A stretch of 64,000 nucleotides of DNA from Bacteroidota bacterium (lineage in GTDB: Bacteria; Bacteroidota; Bacteroidia; Chitinophagales; LD1): the NCBI GenBank assembly GCA_016715625.1, contig JADJZU010000003.1, forward strand, positions 182,352-246,351. The letters run 5' to 3'. This document shows, one piece after another, positions 27,366 through 38,486 of the stretch. Numbering within the stretch: position 1 is the first letter of the stretch; each line of letters opens with the position of its first letter. The notes beneath the pieces were generated by a model that was not told where the DNA came from, did no database searches, and saw only the letters and a program-made list of their open reading frames with translations. The translations under genes were made by a program, and so were the position numbers.

Positions 27366-28784
27366 TTATGCCCAGGTAACATTCAATTTCTCGCTCTCTT
27401 TCAAATATGGATCGTCCTCAGGAACAATGTTACGCTTAGAAAGGTTCGAGAAGAACATAAACAGGAACAAGCCTGCAAATCCGATAAATACCAGTATTTC
27501 GCCAATACCAATAGATGCAAAGTTCTTAACCGGTGCTTCGTGCCCGTGCTTAGATTCAACTCCATGCTCACCGTGCTTCACTTCTACAGCAGCAGAGGCT
27601 TCGTGTCCTTCGTGCTTCACAGCATCTGTTGCAGCAGCACCATGAGCCGCTTCTGTGGCATGTGCTTCGGCAAGCATTACTACATTCTCCGATTTTACAG
27701 CTGCACCATGACCATGCTCCATGGCTTCGTGGTTCCAGTTAGGTTCTACAAACGTGTAGTTAAAGAAATCTACATAGTGACCAAAGATGAGCAGTGCAGC
27801 ACCAAAACCTATCATTTTGAAATTTCTCTTGGCACTTCTCTTAATCAGGAAGAACAGCGGGAACAGAAAGTTTACAATCAAAGCTCCGAAAATGGTTACT
27901 TTGAAATAAGGCTCATCAAAACGCTTAACCCAGAAATTGGTATCCTCCGGAATGTTAGCATACCACTGCAGCATAAACTGAGAGAACCACAGATAGGTCC
28001 AAAATATGGAGAACCCAAACAACATTTTACCTAAATCATGAACGTGGTTCTCGTTTACCTGATTCAAATATCCTTTAGATTTCAGGTAGATGATGATAAG
28101 AATAGAAGTAGCCCAAGCTGCACAACCGTAGCTGGCGAAGTTATACCATCCAAACAGGGTTGAAAACCAATGAGGATCCAAACTCATAATCATATCCCAG
28201 CTAACCGCAGATTCTGATACAGCAAAAACCACTATAAACGCAGCCGCCAGTAATTTAGACTTCTTATATTTTGCCTGAGAAGACTGGTCTGCTTCACCAA
28301 AGAATCTGTCAAACACGATAGAAAAGGTAGCCCACAACAGAGCATAGACAAACACGCGACCTATCCAGAACCAAGAAGCAAAATATACCAGTTTGGTGCT
28401 GTATTTAGGATCGCCATGCCCGGTGTGCATAATGTGAGAAACATGCTCATACAGTTTATGAACATCTGCAATGCCGGCAGCTAGAATGAGTAACAATAAG
28501 AATCCCCCGATACGTGCAAAGGCAGACATAGAGATGAAAATTCGCTTCATCAAAGTCTGCCAACCGCCATAAGCCAACTGAGTGGCCGAAACAACAAACA
28601 TACCAAACAAGGCTATGCCGGTGAAGTAATAGGAGTTGGCTAATAAATTACTCCAGAGACGGCCGTGGTGATTAGACTCGTGGTCTCCCAGGAAAACCCA
28701 CACCAGACCCAACAGGCCCAAACCCATCATAATATACAGGTTCTTCTTGAGCGAATCGGTAAATTCAAATTTTTCGTTTGTCAT
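27366..28784 (-). CDS. actF: Alternative complex III subunit ActF
   Basis: 472 residues, an NrfD-like quinol:cytochrome c oxidoreductase quinone-binding subunit 2 with about ten membrane segments. It is one of two membrane subunits that oxidise menaquinol. Blocks such as ESAVSWDMIMSLDPHWFSTLFGWY and QFMLQWYANIPEDTNFW are typical. Odd feature: the loop at about 345-430 is an Ala/His/Glu-rich low-complexity insert with more than ten His before the last membrane helix. Lies between actE and coxB. Confidence 0.92.
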   Translation of the reverse strand: MTNEKFEFTDSLKKNLYIMMGLGLLGLVWVFLGDHESNHHGRLWSNLLANSYYFTGIALFGMFVVSATQLAYGGWQTLMKRIFISMSAFARIGGFLLLLILAAGIADVHKLYEHVSHIMHTGHGDPKYSTKLVYFASWFWIGRVFVYALLWATFSIVFDRFFGEADQSSQAKYKKSKLLAAAFIVVFAVSESAVSWDMIMSLDPHWFSTLFGWYNFASYGCAAWATSILIIIYLKSKGYLNQVNENHVHDLGKMLFGFSIFWTYLWFSQFMLQWYANIPEDTNFWVKRFDEPYFKVTIFGALIVNFLFPLFFLIKRSAKRNFKMIGFGAALLIFGHYVDFFNYTFVEPNWNHEAMEHGHGAAVKSENVVMLAEAHATEAAHGAAATDAVKHEGHEASAAVEVKHGEHGVESKHGHEAPVKNFASIGIGEILVFIGFAGLFLFMFFSNLSKRNIVPEDDPYLKESEKLNVTWA

Positions 28785-28822
28785 GTTTCCGTTTGTCTTT
28801 TATTTTCTTTCTAAATACCGAA

Positions 28823-29521
28823 TTACTTTTTAGCGGTTTCTGTTGCTTCCGTGGTCACCGGTGCTGCTCGGGGTAATCCTGCAAGGCTCTTGATGTAATG
28901 AATAACCTGCCATCTTTCCTTTACAGATAATTGAAAACCGTATCCTCCCATGGAGTTGCGACCATAACTTACGCTGTAAAAAATAGCACCATCCTTCATT
29001 GGAGGGAGCAATGTTTTATAAGGATTAGGACGTGCTGTATATGGACCGGCATCTCCGTTTGGCAACTCTATAATCTGACCATTGCCTTCGCCTTTCTCAC
29101 CATGACATACTTTACAGTTAATCTCATACAGTCTTTTACCCTCGGCAAGATTTTCAGCAGAAGCTTCCAAAGGATCGCTGATGAGCAAACCGGCTCTGTC
29201 GCGCTCAGCGGGTTGGTCAGCTGTGGCATGCGAAAAGTGGTTTTTAATCATGTAACTCATCAACTTTGACTGATCCGTTTTAATCTTTTCATCTTGTGGG
29301 ATGTAGCCAAAAGGGATAGTGCCGGCAACCGGCAAACGAGCACTCATATCTACCCCTTCGCCTGTTTTCACTTCGCTGGCAGAGTAGGTCTCATACGCAT
29401 TGCTGTAAGTCATATCCGGCATGTAGATATTACCCGGATTATCTTTCCCCGGTCTGTCGCAAGAACCAAGTGCAATGGCTACCGCCAGCACAGGGAGAAG
29501 TTTTATCATTGGTTTATTCAT
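28823..29521 (-). CDS. actE: Alternative complex III subunit ActE, monoheme cytochrome c lipoprotein
   Basis: 232 residues. The lipoprotein signal has its lipobox at LGSC (Cys20). A single heme c motif CKVCH lies at about residue 136, within a cytochrome c domain (GKRLYEINCKVCHGEKGEGNG) that ends with VKERWQVIHYIKSLAG. The axial Met is likely in the NSMGGYGF segment. It passes electrons from the ActA/ActB module to the caa3 oxidase or a soluble cytochrome. It is periplasmic and membrane anchored. Confidence 0.92.
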   Translation of the reverse strand: MNKPMIKLLPVLAVAIALGSCDRPGKDNPGNIYMPDMTYSNAYETYSASEVKTGEGVDMSARLPVAGTIPFGYIPQDEKIKTDQSKLMSYMIKNHFSHATADQPAERDRAGLLISDPLEASAENLAEGKRLYEINCKVCHGEKGEGNGQIIELPNGDAGPYTARPNPYKTLLPPMKDGAIFYSVSYGRNSMGGYGFQLSVKERWQVIHYIKSLAGLPRAAPVTTEATETAKK

Positions 29522-29557
29522 CGTATAGTAGATTACTTTCTTAACGCTGTTACTTAA

Positions 29558-30109
29558 TTATAGTCCTTCTGCTTCAGTGAACACTTTATCCTTAACATCT
29601 ACAGCTCCTTCCTTTTTGCAGGCATCCTTGATGCTGTTTATTTCTGCATCGGTCAAACTTTCTGCATCAAATACTAAGGCAAAGCGATCGTCTGTGGTTC
29701 TTTTGTCATAAATTCTGGGAACACGACCCGGCCATAATTTGTTTCTCACTAAATAAGTAAGAGTCATACCCCATGCGGCAAACAACACGGTTAACTCAAA
29801 AGTGATGGGAATAAAAGAGGGAACCGGCCAGTTGGGCTTACCGCCAAAATCGATGGGGTAGTTAGTGGTCATTACCCATGTCATAAAAGACAATGCCAGG
29901 GTAGTTCCGGTAGCGCCAAAGAAAAAGCCCGCTGTGTGCAGTCTGGTTTCTTTCATACCGAGTGCTTCATCCAATCCGTGAACCGGAAATGGAGTAAGGC
30001 TATCGTAAATTTTAACGCCTTTATGACGAAGGTGCTCAATGGCATGAAGGTATACTTCTTCATGATCCCAAAGTCCTACTACAAATTTGTTTGGTGCAAC
30101 TGAATCCAT
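29558..30109 (-). CDS. actD: Alternative complex III subunit ActD (DUF3341)
   Basis: 183 residues with two membrane helices (about 63-82 and 104-125) after a cytoplasmic N-terminal domain (KFVVGLWDHEEVYLHAIEHLRHKGVKIYD). It matches the DUF3341 family, a structural membrane subunit of alternative complex III without cofactors. The acidic C-terminal tail is typical. It lies between actC and actE. Confidence 0.92.
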   Translation of the reverse strand: MDSVAPNKFVVGLWDHEEVYLHAIEHLRHKGVKIYDSLTPFPVHGLDEALGMKETRLHTAGFFFGATGTTLALSFMTWVMTTNYPIDFGGKPNWPVPSFIPITFELTVLFAAWGMTLTYLVRNKLWPGRVPRIYDKRTTDDRFALVFDAESLTDAEINSIKDACKKEGAVDVKDKVFTEAEGL

Positions 30110-30156
30110 TTTATGAATTGTTGTTTTATAAATAACTTTAAAATATATCTACTCAA

Positions 30157-31591
30157 TTACTCTTTATCCAATGCGCCTTTCAACACAAAACCTCCATGCG
30201 TTGCGCCCTCTGCTTTTGCTCTCTCTGCTTTCGCCACCTCTGAAGAAGTTCTGAAAATCGCTTTTACCTCGGCAATAGCTATGGTAGGGAAGAAACGGGC
30301 AAACAAGAGGAACAAGAAAAGGAATACTGAAATAGAACCTAAGTAGATACCCCAATCCACCCAGGTTGGAGAGAAATAAGCCCAGCTAGATACTAAGTAG
30401 TCATCGGCAAGAGAAGTAACAATGATTACAAAACGCTCAAACCACATTCCAATGTTAACGAAAATAGATAACACAAAAGTCACCGGAATGCTTCTGCGGA
30501 AACGCTTGAACCAATACAACTGTGGTGACAATACGTTGCAGCTCATCATTAAAGCATAAGCCCAAAGGTATTTACCCAGGATACGGTTGTAGAAAGCGAA
30601 TTGCTCATAAAGTGCCCCGGAATACCAGGCAATGAACAACTCGGTAAGGTAAGCTATACCCACTATAGAACCGGTAAGAACAATAATCTTGTTCATAGAT
30701 TCAATGTGGTTGATTGTGATATAGTCTTCGAGTTTGAACAATTTTCTGGTAATAATCATCAGTGTTTCCACCATGGCAAAACCGGAGAAGATGGCTCCTG
30801 CTACGAAATATGGAGGGAAAATGGTGGTATGCCATCCGGGTATCACCGATGTAGCGAAGTCAAAGGATACGATAGTGTGAACGGATAACACCAGCGGGGT
30901 AGATAACCCAGCCAATACCAGTGATAAAGCCTCAAAACGCTGCCATTGCTTAGCAGAACCCTGCCAACCGAAAGAGGCCAGGTTGTAAAGATATTTGCGG
31001 ATTTTACCTTTTGAACGGTCGCGGATTGTTCCGAAATCTGGCATCAAACCGCTATACCAGAACAATAAGGAAACGGAGAAATAAGTTGAGATAGCAAACA
31101 CATCCCACAAAAGTGGAGAGTTAAAGTTAACCCATAGTGGACCACGGGTATTAGGAATCGGGAAAATGAAAGGTGCATCCCAAACTCTACCCATGTGGAA
31201 GATAGGGAACATACCCGCACAGATTACCGCGAAGATGGTCATCGCCTCAGCAGCGCGGTTGATCCCTGTTCTGTAACGCTGACGGAAAAGCAACAAAATG
31301 GCAGAAATCAAAGTTCCTGCGTGACCAATACCAATCCACCAAACGAAGTTGGTGATATTCCCAAGCCCAGCCAATCGTTTTATTCAAACCCCAGGTTCCA
31401 ATTCCAAACCAAACGGTCCATCCCAAACAGAAAACAAAAAATAGAGCCCCTGCGCCTGTTAGCAAAGTGGCAATCCACCACATAGTGGAGTTTCTTTCTG
31501 TTGGCGCTACCAGGTCATCCGTAATCTTGGTATAGGTTTTATCCATACCATTAATGAGTGGCTCCCGGAATTCCGATTCATATGCGTGCAT
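30157..31591 (-). CDS. actC: Alternative complex III subunit ActC, frameshifted
   Basis: About 478 residues when joined. NrfD/PsrC-type membrane protein with ten predicted helices that binds menaquinol next to ActB. It starts at ATG 31591 (MHAYESEFREPLINGMDKTY). The frame breaks near 31355: TIGWAW must join to ITNFVWWIGIGHAGTLISA, consistent with one extra base or two missing bases in GGGAATATCACC on the coding strand. Downstream blocks include FPIPNTRGPLWVNFNSPLLWD and VLSVHTIVSFDFATSVIPGWH. The protein is otherwise intact. Confidence 0.9.
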
Positions 31592-31625
31592 GTCTTATCG
31601 TTTTTCTTTTTGTAATATAATTCGA

Positions 31626-34600
31626 TTAGCTCTCGTGGTAATAGTCAATAATGTCGTATTTCTTCACCTCATCACGGTTACGAACTTGTGTCTGGTAAAG
31701 CACGTTCGGCATCGTGTGAATTTCTTCGATAACACCAAATGTTCTTTCATCGCTAAATAACTTGGCTACCGCGCTGGTTTTATCGTTTCTATCACCAAAT
31801 ACAATGGCACCTGAAGCGCAAGCAGTTTGACATGCAACGGTGGCATCGCCATCGGCCAATAATCTGCCGTCTTTCTTCGCTTCCAATTTTGCTGCTTGCA
31901 AGCGCTGAGCACAGAATGAACATTTTTCCATTACACCGCGAGAACGAACCGTAACGTCCGGATTCAACACCATTCTGGTGAGTGGCTCATGTAATCCAAG
32001 GTATTCAGAAGCTACATTCTGGTCATTAGATGTTCCGTATCGTTTGTCGAAAGCATCCGCCTGTTGATAGTCATACCAGTTGAATCTTCTCACTTTATAC
32101 GGGCAGTTGTTTGCGCAATACCTGGTTCCGATACAACGGTTATAAGCCATCTGATTCATACCCTCGCTGCTGTGGTTGGTGGCGGCCACCGGACACACGT
32201 TTTCGCAAGGCGCATTGTCGCAATGCTGGCAAAGCATAGGCTGGAATACCACATCCGGATTGTCGGCTTCACCGGTGTAGTAACGGTCAATACGCAACCA
32301 GTGCATTTCTCTGGCACGAATAACCTGATCCTTACCAACTACCGGAACGTTATTTTCTACATTACATGCTACTACACAAGCACCGCATCCATCGCAACTG
32401 TTCAGGTCGATTACCATGGTCCAATGGTGTCCCGGTTTGGTATGCTCATAATATAGCGTTACCATTTCTTCCATGATGTGAGCTCGGTCTTCGTTGCCCG
32501 CAGCAGGATTCTTCGCATACTCTTTAAGGGTAGTTTCTTTAACCGTTTTACGGGTTTTCACACCACCTAAATCTTGTAAAGTAATATTAAAGTGCGTTTG
32601 CGTAATAGCCACTAAATCAGTAGCTTCTGTTTTCGCAATTGAAGCTTTACTGATGGTGTTGAATGAATCACCGGACTTAGCCAATAGCTTAAAAGCATTA
32701 GCACCAACCTGTAAATCAGAATGATTTGGAGAAGTTCTACCATATCCCAATGCTACACCAAAAGTGCCTTCCGGAGTTCCGGGAACACCCACAACCGGAA
32801 GTTCAATGCTCTCACCTCCTACGGTAAGTTTAGCAACAGCGTATCTCTTTTCTTTGAAATCCGGATCAATGTTATACCCGTTTTTAACATACCAACGAGG
32901 GTTAACTGCTATAAAATTGCCCCAAGCTACTTTTGATACCGAATCAGGAAGTTCCTGCAAGAATGGGTTGTCACCCCAACTGCCATCACCAATTGCAACA
33001 GACTCATACAATCTAACCTGCGCATCACCCAAGGTGGCCACATAAGCCGATAGGTTAGATACGGAAGCACTTACTGATGCCCCATCGAAACTTGCTGCAC
33101 TACCGGATGCATCTACTACAATTTCTCCATCATGAACTGCATTATCCCAGAATGCCCAGAATCCTGAATACTTCGTCTGCTTTCCGTAAATGTTATTCTC
33201 CCAATATTTTTGAATAAAATCGTAGTAAGAACCTGATTTACCTGACCATTTTAGAAGAGTTTCCTGTATTGGTCTTGTGTCAAATAATTTAGAGATAGTA
33301 GGCTGAACAGTGTTATAAACTCCAGCTTTAGGCTCTAAATCGTTCCAACTTTCTAACCAGTGGTTATCAGGACAAACATATTTGCACAACTGTGCTGTTT
33401 CGTCTGCTCTGTTAGCAAATGAAACAGATAGTTCTGCCTTTTTAATGGCTTCAGCCAATCCTTTTACAGGAGAAGAATAGGCCGGGTTTGAATCTAAGAA
33501 TAAAACAGCTTTAACGGAACCGTTATTTAAGCCCTCTGCCAATTGAACAATCGCTTTATCGGAACCCTGTTTGGTATTGTAAGGCCTATCCCAGGTTATG
33601 GTAGAACCATAACTTCCTAATGCGTTATTGATAGCATTAACGATAACCTGAGCATCCGCACTGTTAACCCCACAAACTACCAGCGCATTACCTGCACCAG
33701 CCGACTTTAGTTCCTCAGCAGCCTTTGCAACCTTTGCATTTTTAGCAGCACCGGCACCGGTAACCACATTCAGGATATCCACCAAGGAAGACAACTCCTC
33801 GCTTGGCTTAACTGAAATTCTGGTATCCGCTTTGTATCCGGTAATACTGGGCATTGATTCAATCTGAATATGACGACTCATTTCAGCCTTATCTTTGCTC
33901 ACTTTTCTGTTTGTAGAATAGTCAGCCGAAAACTCAACTGGTGAAACCCAAGTGCCCAGAAAATCGGCACCAACGCTTAAAATCACTTTAGCTTTTCCAA
34001 AGTTGTAAGCAGGAATGCTTCTCTTTCCAAATGTTTTTTCGTTAGCATCCAAAATGCCCGAGTAGGAAACGGCATCATATATAAGATGCTCAGCACCCGG
34101 TAATGAAGCACAAAATCCGAAATGATAGATTTTGTGGAGGGTGAAATAACGGAAGAAGAAAACAGCACCGTTTTCCCGCCTGAGGCAGAAATTGCCTTCA
34201 ACTTCTCCCCTATTTCAGCATCGGCTTTCTCCCAGGTAATGTTTTCATTTCCTCTTTTTGCATTGCGGTAGCTTGAGCCATCATACAGACTCAATACGCT
34301 TGCCTGTGCACGTGCGCTTGTTCCACCTTTGGTGATGGATGAAAGTTTGTTACCCTCTACTTTTATTGGACGACCTTCTCTGGTTTTAACTAAGAGCGAA
34401 CAGTAATCGCCACCTTGCCACATAGAAGAGGCATAATAGTTGGCAACACCGGGCACAATTTCTTCCGGACGCCAAACATAAGGGATTGACTTACGAACAG
34501 GCATATCGCAGCTAGCTGCTACTGCAGCAGCAGTTACACTAAAGCCTAACATTTTCAGAAAGTCTCTTCTGTTGCTTTTGCCGGTGGAAATTGGTTCGGT

Positions 34601-34708
34601 GATGGCACCGAGAATCGGTAGTTCTTCACGAAATTCCTTATTGGCAACCTCACGAAAACCTTCCAGTTGTTCTTTTTCCTCAATTCCTTTCCAGTATGTT
34701 TTTTCCAT
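31626..34708 (-). CDS. actB: Alternative complex III subunit ActB, frameshifted
   Basis: About 1,028 residues when joined. The N-terminus carries a Tat-like motif (NRRDFLKMLGF, about residue 46), then a molybdopterin-oxidoreductase-like domain that lacks Mo in known complexes, then a ferredoxin domain. The ferredoxin domain has CDGCGACVVAC, CQHCDNAPCENVCP, CIGTRYCANNCPYK and CSFCAQR cysteine clusters for FeS centres. The frame breaks near 34118: five T instead of four restores SDFCASLPGAEHLIYDAVSY. The subunit carries electrons from quinol towards ActA. Confidence 0.93.
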
Positions 34709-34759
34709 GGGAAATTTATTCTTGTGATTCTTATTCTGTTTCTGTAATTGGACTTAATA

Positions 34760-36031
34760 TTAGTAGTGGCAACGCTGACATTCTGTTCCACCTACTTTAT
34801 CCACTGTTACCTTTGATATTTCTTTATTTTTCAATTGCTCATGTATTTTTTCATACGCTGAGTAGTAATTGTTAGAAGCAAATTGAACTTCTGTGTTTCT
34901 GTGGCAGTTAATACACCAACCCATAGAAAGCGGAGAATATTGATAAACTTCCTCCATTGTTTCAATCGGGCCGTGACAGGTTTGACATTGCACTTTACCT
35001 GCATTTACGTGTTGAGCATGGTTGAAATATACGTGGTCGGGCAAATTGTGAATTCTAACCCATTCTACTGGTTTAGGCTCTTTTGTATAGTCTTTAGCTA
35101 CCGGATCCCAACCCACAGCCTCATAAATCTTTGCAATTTCATCCGTTCCATAAACAGGGCCTTTATTAACTTGTTTATGGCAGTTCATACACGTATTCAC
35201 CGATGGTATATTGGCGTGCTTGCCCTTGTTTGCTGTGCTGTGACAATATTGACACTCAATTTTGTGCTTTCCGGCATGTAATGCGTGAGAGTAACGAATA
35301 GGTTGTGTAGGTTGGTAACCTTGTTGACGGCCTAAATGCGTACCCCAGTCAACCGATTTATAACCTAAGAACACTATACCTATTAATATGAAAGCGGCAA
35401 CCCAGCGAGTTCTTTTGTAGAATGGAATCGGATTAGCCTTTTTTACCTCGCCACTTTTCTCAGCAGCTATGTTGTCCAGTTTATTAGTAACCGCTACAAG
35501 TATTACCACCAATACCAACAAAAAGAATACGAATAAGTATAAAGTGGTATTTGACCCTGAGCCGGAATCAGCTTTGGGCCCTTCAGCTGCTTTGGGTGCA
35601 TCTACCTTGTTAGGATTATTATCGTAGTTCTCAACAAAATAAAGCATTACATCAATCTGCTCGTCCTTTAAAGAAGGAAACAAGTTCATTTGCGATGGAC
35701 GGCTATTAGCCATATCCACAGCATACTTGTATCCTGCTTTTACAGGGTCATTATAGTTTTTAATCCATGAATACAACCATTGTTTACCTGTTTTACCGCC
35801 AAAGTCACCGGCACCTTCCCAACGGGCGGTAACGCCCATCAAAGCTGGTCCTGTTCCATCCGCTTTGGGATTATGACAGCTACCGCAGTTAGAGTTAAAC
35901 AATGATTTTCCCTCGTTCCATTTTGCTTTGTCTACCTGAGCAGAAGCAGAGTTAAAACCTAAACTCAATATAAAAATGAGTAGGGCGGAGAGGGTGATTT
36001 TGGTGGTTGCTTTCGCGTTTTTTGTATACAT
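34760..36031 (-). CDS. actA: Alternative complex III subunit ActA, multiheme cytochrome c
   Basis: 423 residues from the ATG at 36031, which gives a proper N-terminus (MYTKNAKATTKITLSALLIF signal/anchor); the open frame extends 54 codons further but without export logic. An N-terminal monoheme domain (NCGSCHNP) is followed by one membrane helix (about 160-180) and five CxxCH motifs: CQYCH, CMNCH, CQTCH, CINCH and CQRCH. Six hemes in total. It is the first gene of the act-cox operon and receives electrons in the periplasm. Confidence 0.92.
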   Translation of the reverse strand: MYTKNAKATTKITLSALLIFILSLGFNSASAQVDKAKWNEGKSLFNSNCGSCHNPKADGTGPALMGVTARWEGAGDFGGKTGKQWLYSWIKNYNDPVKAGYKYAVDMANSRPSQMNLFPSLKDEQIDVMLYFVENYDNNPNKVDAPKAAEGPKADSGSGSNTTLYLFVFFLLVLVVILVAVTNKLDNIAAEKSGEVKKANPIPFYKRTRWVAAFILIGIVFLGYKSVDWGTHLGRQQGYQPTQPIRYSHALHAGKHKIECQYCHSTANKGKHANIPSVNTCMNCHKQVNKGPVYGTDEIAKIYEAVGWDPVAKDYTKEPKPVEWVRIHNLPDHVYFNHAQHVNAGKVQCQTCHGPIETMEEVYQYSPLSMGWCINCHRNTEVQFASNNYYSAYEKIHEQLKNKEISKVTVDKVGGTECQRCHY

Positions 36032-36282
36032 CGTAATGACTCGAATTGTCATGGAATTGTAAAAATTGCGGTGGCAAATATGGACACCGAGCGTTAAAAA
36101 ACAAAAAAATACAAATAATTTTTGCGGTGTATTTTTTGAATTTAGAATCGATATAAAAGAACCTACGAAACCCAATACTGTATTATGTTTCAACTACATC
36201 TAATAAGAACAAAAATAGGGCAATAAAATACATTGTGGATAAGTAATTGTTCGCTGTAGCATACAATATTCGGTAAAGGCTC
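36032..36282 (-). promoter_or_regulatory. Upstream region of the act-cox operon
   Basis: About 250 bp, very A+T-rich just upstream of actA (36095-36130). As the only gap before thirteen closely spaced same-strand genes, it must carry the main operon promoter. I cannot point to an exact TAnnTTTG match with the right placement. Confidence 0.4.
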
Positions 36283-36317
36283 AAAAAATAAAGCCGGACA
36301 TTTAACGTCCGGCTTTA
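36283..36317 (-). terminator. Terminator of the collagen-like gene
   Basis: The stem AAAGCCGGAC/GTCCGGCTTT (36290-36299 and 36307-36316) has a 7-nt loop and a T run on the minus strand. It lies 26 bp after the stop codon of the collagen-like gene. Confidence 0.88.
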
Positions 36318-36342
36318 CTCTATCTTACTAAATGATTCAGAA

Positions 36343-38340
36343 TTACTTAGTTCCCGTAGCTGAAGTGGTAACCTTTTTAGCTAAACGATTTTGACTGTTG
36401 TTGTTCAGCTTTCTTGATTCACTGATAGCTTTTGCCTCGTTGTGGTTGATTGGTTTTGGCGACACATGCGAATACAATCCACGATTATCGTTGGCGCTTG
36501 CTGCTAAATCGGCACCAAAACGGTGATCTTCATAATTTCTGCGTTTGCAGGTGATTCTAAAACTGAAATCTACATTTGAATGTCCATTTCTCAATTCTTT
36601 AACCTCAAACGAGTTGGTTCCTGGAACCACGTAAAGACCTTTGCAATTGCCTTGCGGGGTAATCGTAACCACCATCGGATGATTGTTGTCAATTACAACC
36701 GTTTCAAGGAAAAGGTCATCCAACTTAATGGTGGCTTTACCGTTTTGTAACTTTCCGTGTCCAAAATCTTCAAACCAGATTTCGGGGCTCTCTACACAAT
36801 AAACCAATTGCTGCCCTTTAGAGGTAGGAACGGATGCTGATTTAACTCCGGTTACGGCATAGTCTCCCACACCATAAAAAGCATAGTCAGCTGCTGATCC
36901 AAACACGCCAACATCAGCCGAACCAGAGGCTTCTGTCCCCCCAAAGCCTACACCCATTACACCTGCTCCGTAATCATTGGTATTGTAACTTCCATACACT
37001 CCTACTAAACCGGTATCCAATCCGGCTGTGCGATTTCCGTTTCCTAAGCCATATACGCCCGGTGCATATACCGTTCTGCTATCGTTAACGCCCACCACAG
37101 CTATGGCTCCGAAATTCAAGGTATCCTTTGTATTAAAGAAACCAGCGTGCCAGTTCCAGGCCTGGCTGATAAGAGTAGCTGAAGAATCATTACCCACAGT
37201 GATGGCCTGAATAGCCGGACCATTGCCTTGTGCCGCCAAAGATAATATAGCTGGATTCTGTGCTGTAAATCCCCCTGCTGCTGCTGCACCGGAATAGTTG
37301 ATATAAATATCTTGTGCAAGACCTGCCGCTGTTTCGTTAAATCGTGCTGTGCTGGCCCCTGCAGTGTTAGTAGTCTTGTTCACTCTAAAACCGTTGGTCA
37401 GCGTACCCTGTGCAACAATCAAACGATCGGTAGCGGTTGGTGCATTGTTTACGCCCACCCCTGTACCATTATCTTGTATTTGAGAGTTACCAAGGCTGGT
37501 GGTAGTAATAAACTTAGGAACGTAATTTACGGTTCCGCTCAAACTTCCACTACCTGCCGGCCCTGTGGGACCTGTGGGACCGGTTGGACCATTCGTTCCA
37601 TTTGTACCGGCAACACCTTGTGGACCGGTAGGTCCGGTTGCACCACCACCTGCTCCAGTTACTCCGGTAGGGCCTGTTGGTCCGGTTGCACCAGTTGCTC
37701 CGTTAGTTCCATTGGTTCCGTTCGTTCCGGGATTTCCGGTAGGACCAGCCGGACCTGCACTACCGGCAGGACCTTGTATTCCTTGCGGACCTGTTGGGCC
37801 TGTAGGTCCTCCACCGCTACCCTGCAAACCGGTAGGACCAGTAGGGCCGGTTACGCCTTGAATACCTTGAGGGCCTTGTGCGCCATTGGCACCGGCAGGA
37901 CCTTGCGGACCGGTAGGGCCCGTAGCACCACCTCCTCCACCGCCATTGGCAGCATAGAGTGCGTATGGAACGCTCAATAATTGGGAGTTTCCAAAAGTAA
38001 CATAGTTAGTACCTCCTGTGATGTCCGCTTCTACTTTAAGATATTTGGAACCGGTAGACCAGTTGATGGCCGAAAATACACCTGAAATTACGGTGCCCTG
38101 ACCAACCGATACGGTAAACAAGCCAAGACTATTTGTGGCTGTAGATTGAGTTTCTACATAAACAGGCGAGCCGGTAGGACCACCATCTAAAATACTAAGA
38201 CGCAAATTAACCGCCTGATTTACCAATTCCTGACCGGAAGCATTTCTGGCAACCGCCTGGTAATTCATAGCTTGAGGAACCTGCGCGTTGAGAGCCATGA
38301 TCGACACTACCGCAAGTGCTAAAAGTTGAATTTTCTTCAT
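36343..38340 (-). CDS. Secreted collagen-like repeat protein
   Basis: 665 residues. A signal peptide (MKKIQLLALAVVSIMALNAQ) is followed by an N-terminal beta domain typical of Bacteroidota exoproteins (MNYQAVARNASGQELVNQAV). Residues about 137-275 are Gly-X-Y repeats (GPTGPQGPAG, GATGATGPTGPT) interrupted by poly-Gly, then a long Ala/Gly/Thr-rich region and a compact C-terminal domain. There is no T9SS sorting domain. Probably a surface fibre or spore-coat-like stalk with a globular head (inference). Pro/Thr-rich triple-helix repeats may be phase- or length-variable. Confidence 0.8.
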   Translation of the reverse strand: MKKIQLLALAVVSIMALNAQVPQAMNYQAVARNASGQELVNQAVNLRLSILDGGPTGSPVYVETQSTATNSLGLFTVSVGQGTVISGVFSAINWSTGSKYLKVEADITGGTNYVTFGNSQLLSVPYALYAANGGGGGGATGPTGPQGPAGANGAQGPQGIQGVTGPTGPTGLQGSGGGPTGPTGPQGIQGPAGSAGPAGPTGNPGTNGTNGTNGATGATGPTGPTGVTGAGGGATGPTGPQGVAGTNGTNGPTGPTGPTGPAGSGSLSGTVNYVPKFITTTSLGNSQIQDNGTGVGVNNAPTATDRLIVAQGTLTNGFRVNKTTNTAGASTARFNETAAGLAQDIYINYSGAAAAGGFTAQNPAILSLAAQGNGPAIQAITVGNDSSATLISQAWNWHAGFFNTKDTLNFGAIAVVGVNDSRTVYAPGVYGLGNGNRTAGLDTGLVGVYGSYNTNDYGAGVMGVGFGGTEASGSADVGVFGSAADYAFYGVGDYAVTGVKSASVPTSKGQQLVYCVESPEIWFEDFGHGKLQNGKATIKLDDLFLETVVIDNNHPMVVTITPQGNCKGLYVVPGTNSFEVKELRNGHSNVDFSFRITCKRRNYEDHRFGADLAASANDNRGLYSHVSPKPINHNEAKAISESRKLNNNSQNRLAKKVTTSATGTK

Positions 38341-38435
38341 AAATAATTGAGTTGGTTGTTTAATAATTTGGTGGCGAATGTAATTTTTAAGGAATCCTTA
38401 AAATAAAGACTTTACCACAAAGTGCATAAAAACAT

Positions 38436-38462
38436 AAAAGGCGAACTATTGTCCGCCTTTCG
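38436..38462 (-). terminator. Terminator of the PUR-domain gene
   Basis: A ten-base stem AAAGGCGGAC/GTTCGCCTTT (one G-U) with loop AATA on the minus strand, followed by TTTATG and T5. It is 27 bp after the stop of the PUR-domain gene. Confidence 0.75.
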
Positions 38463-38486
38463 TATAAATTGTATGGTGTTACTAAC

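Noticed and set aside
37312..37980. Plus-strand frames opposite the collagen-like gene
   Set aside because: Gly-Pro-rich repeats give stop-free antisense frames; composition explains them.
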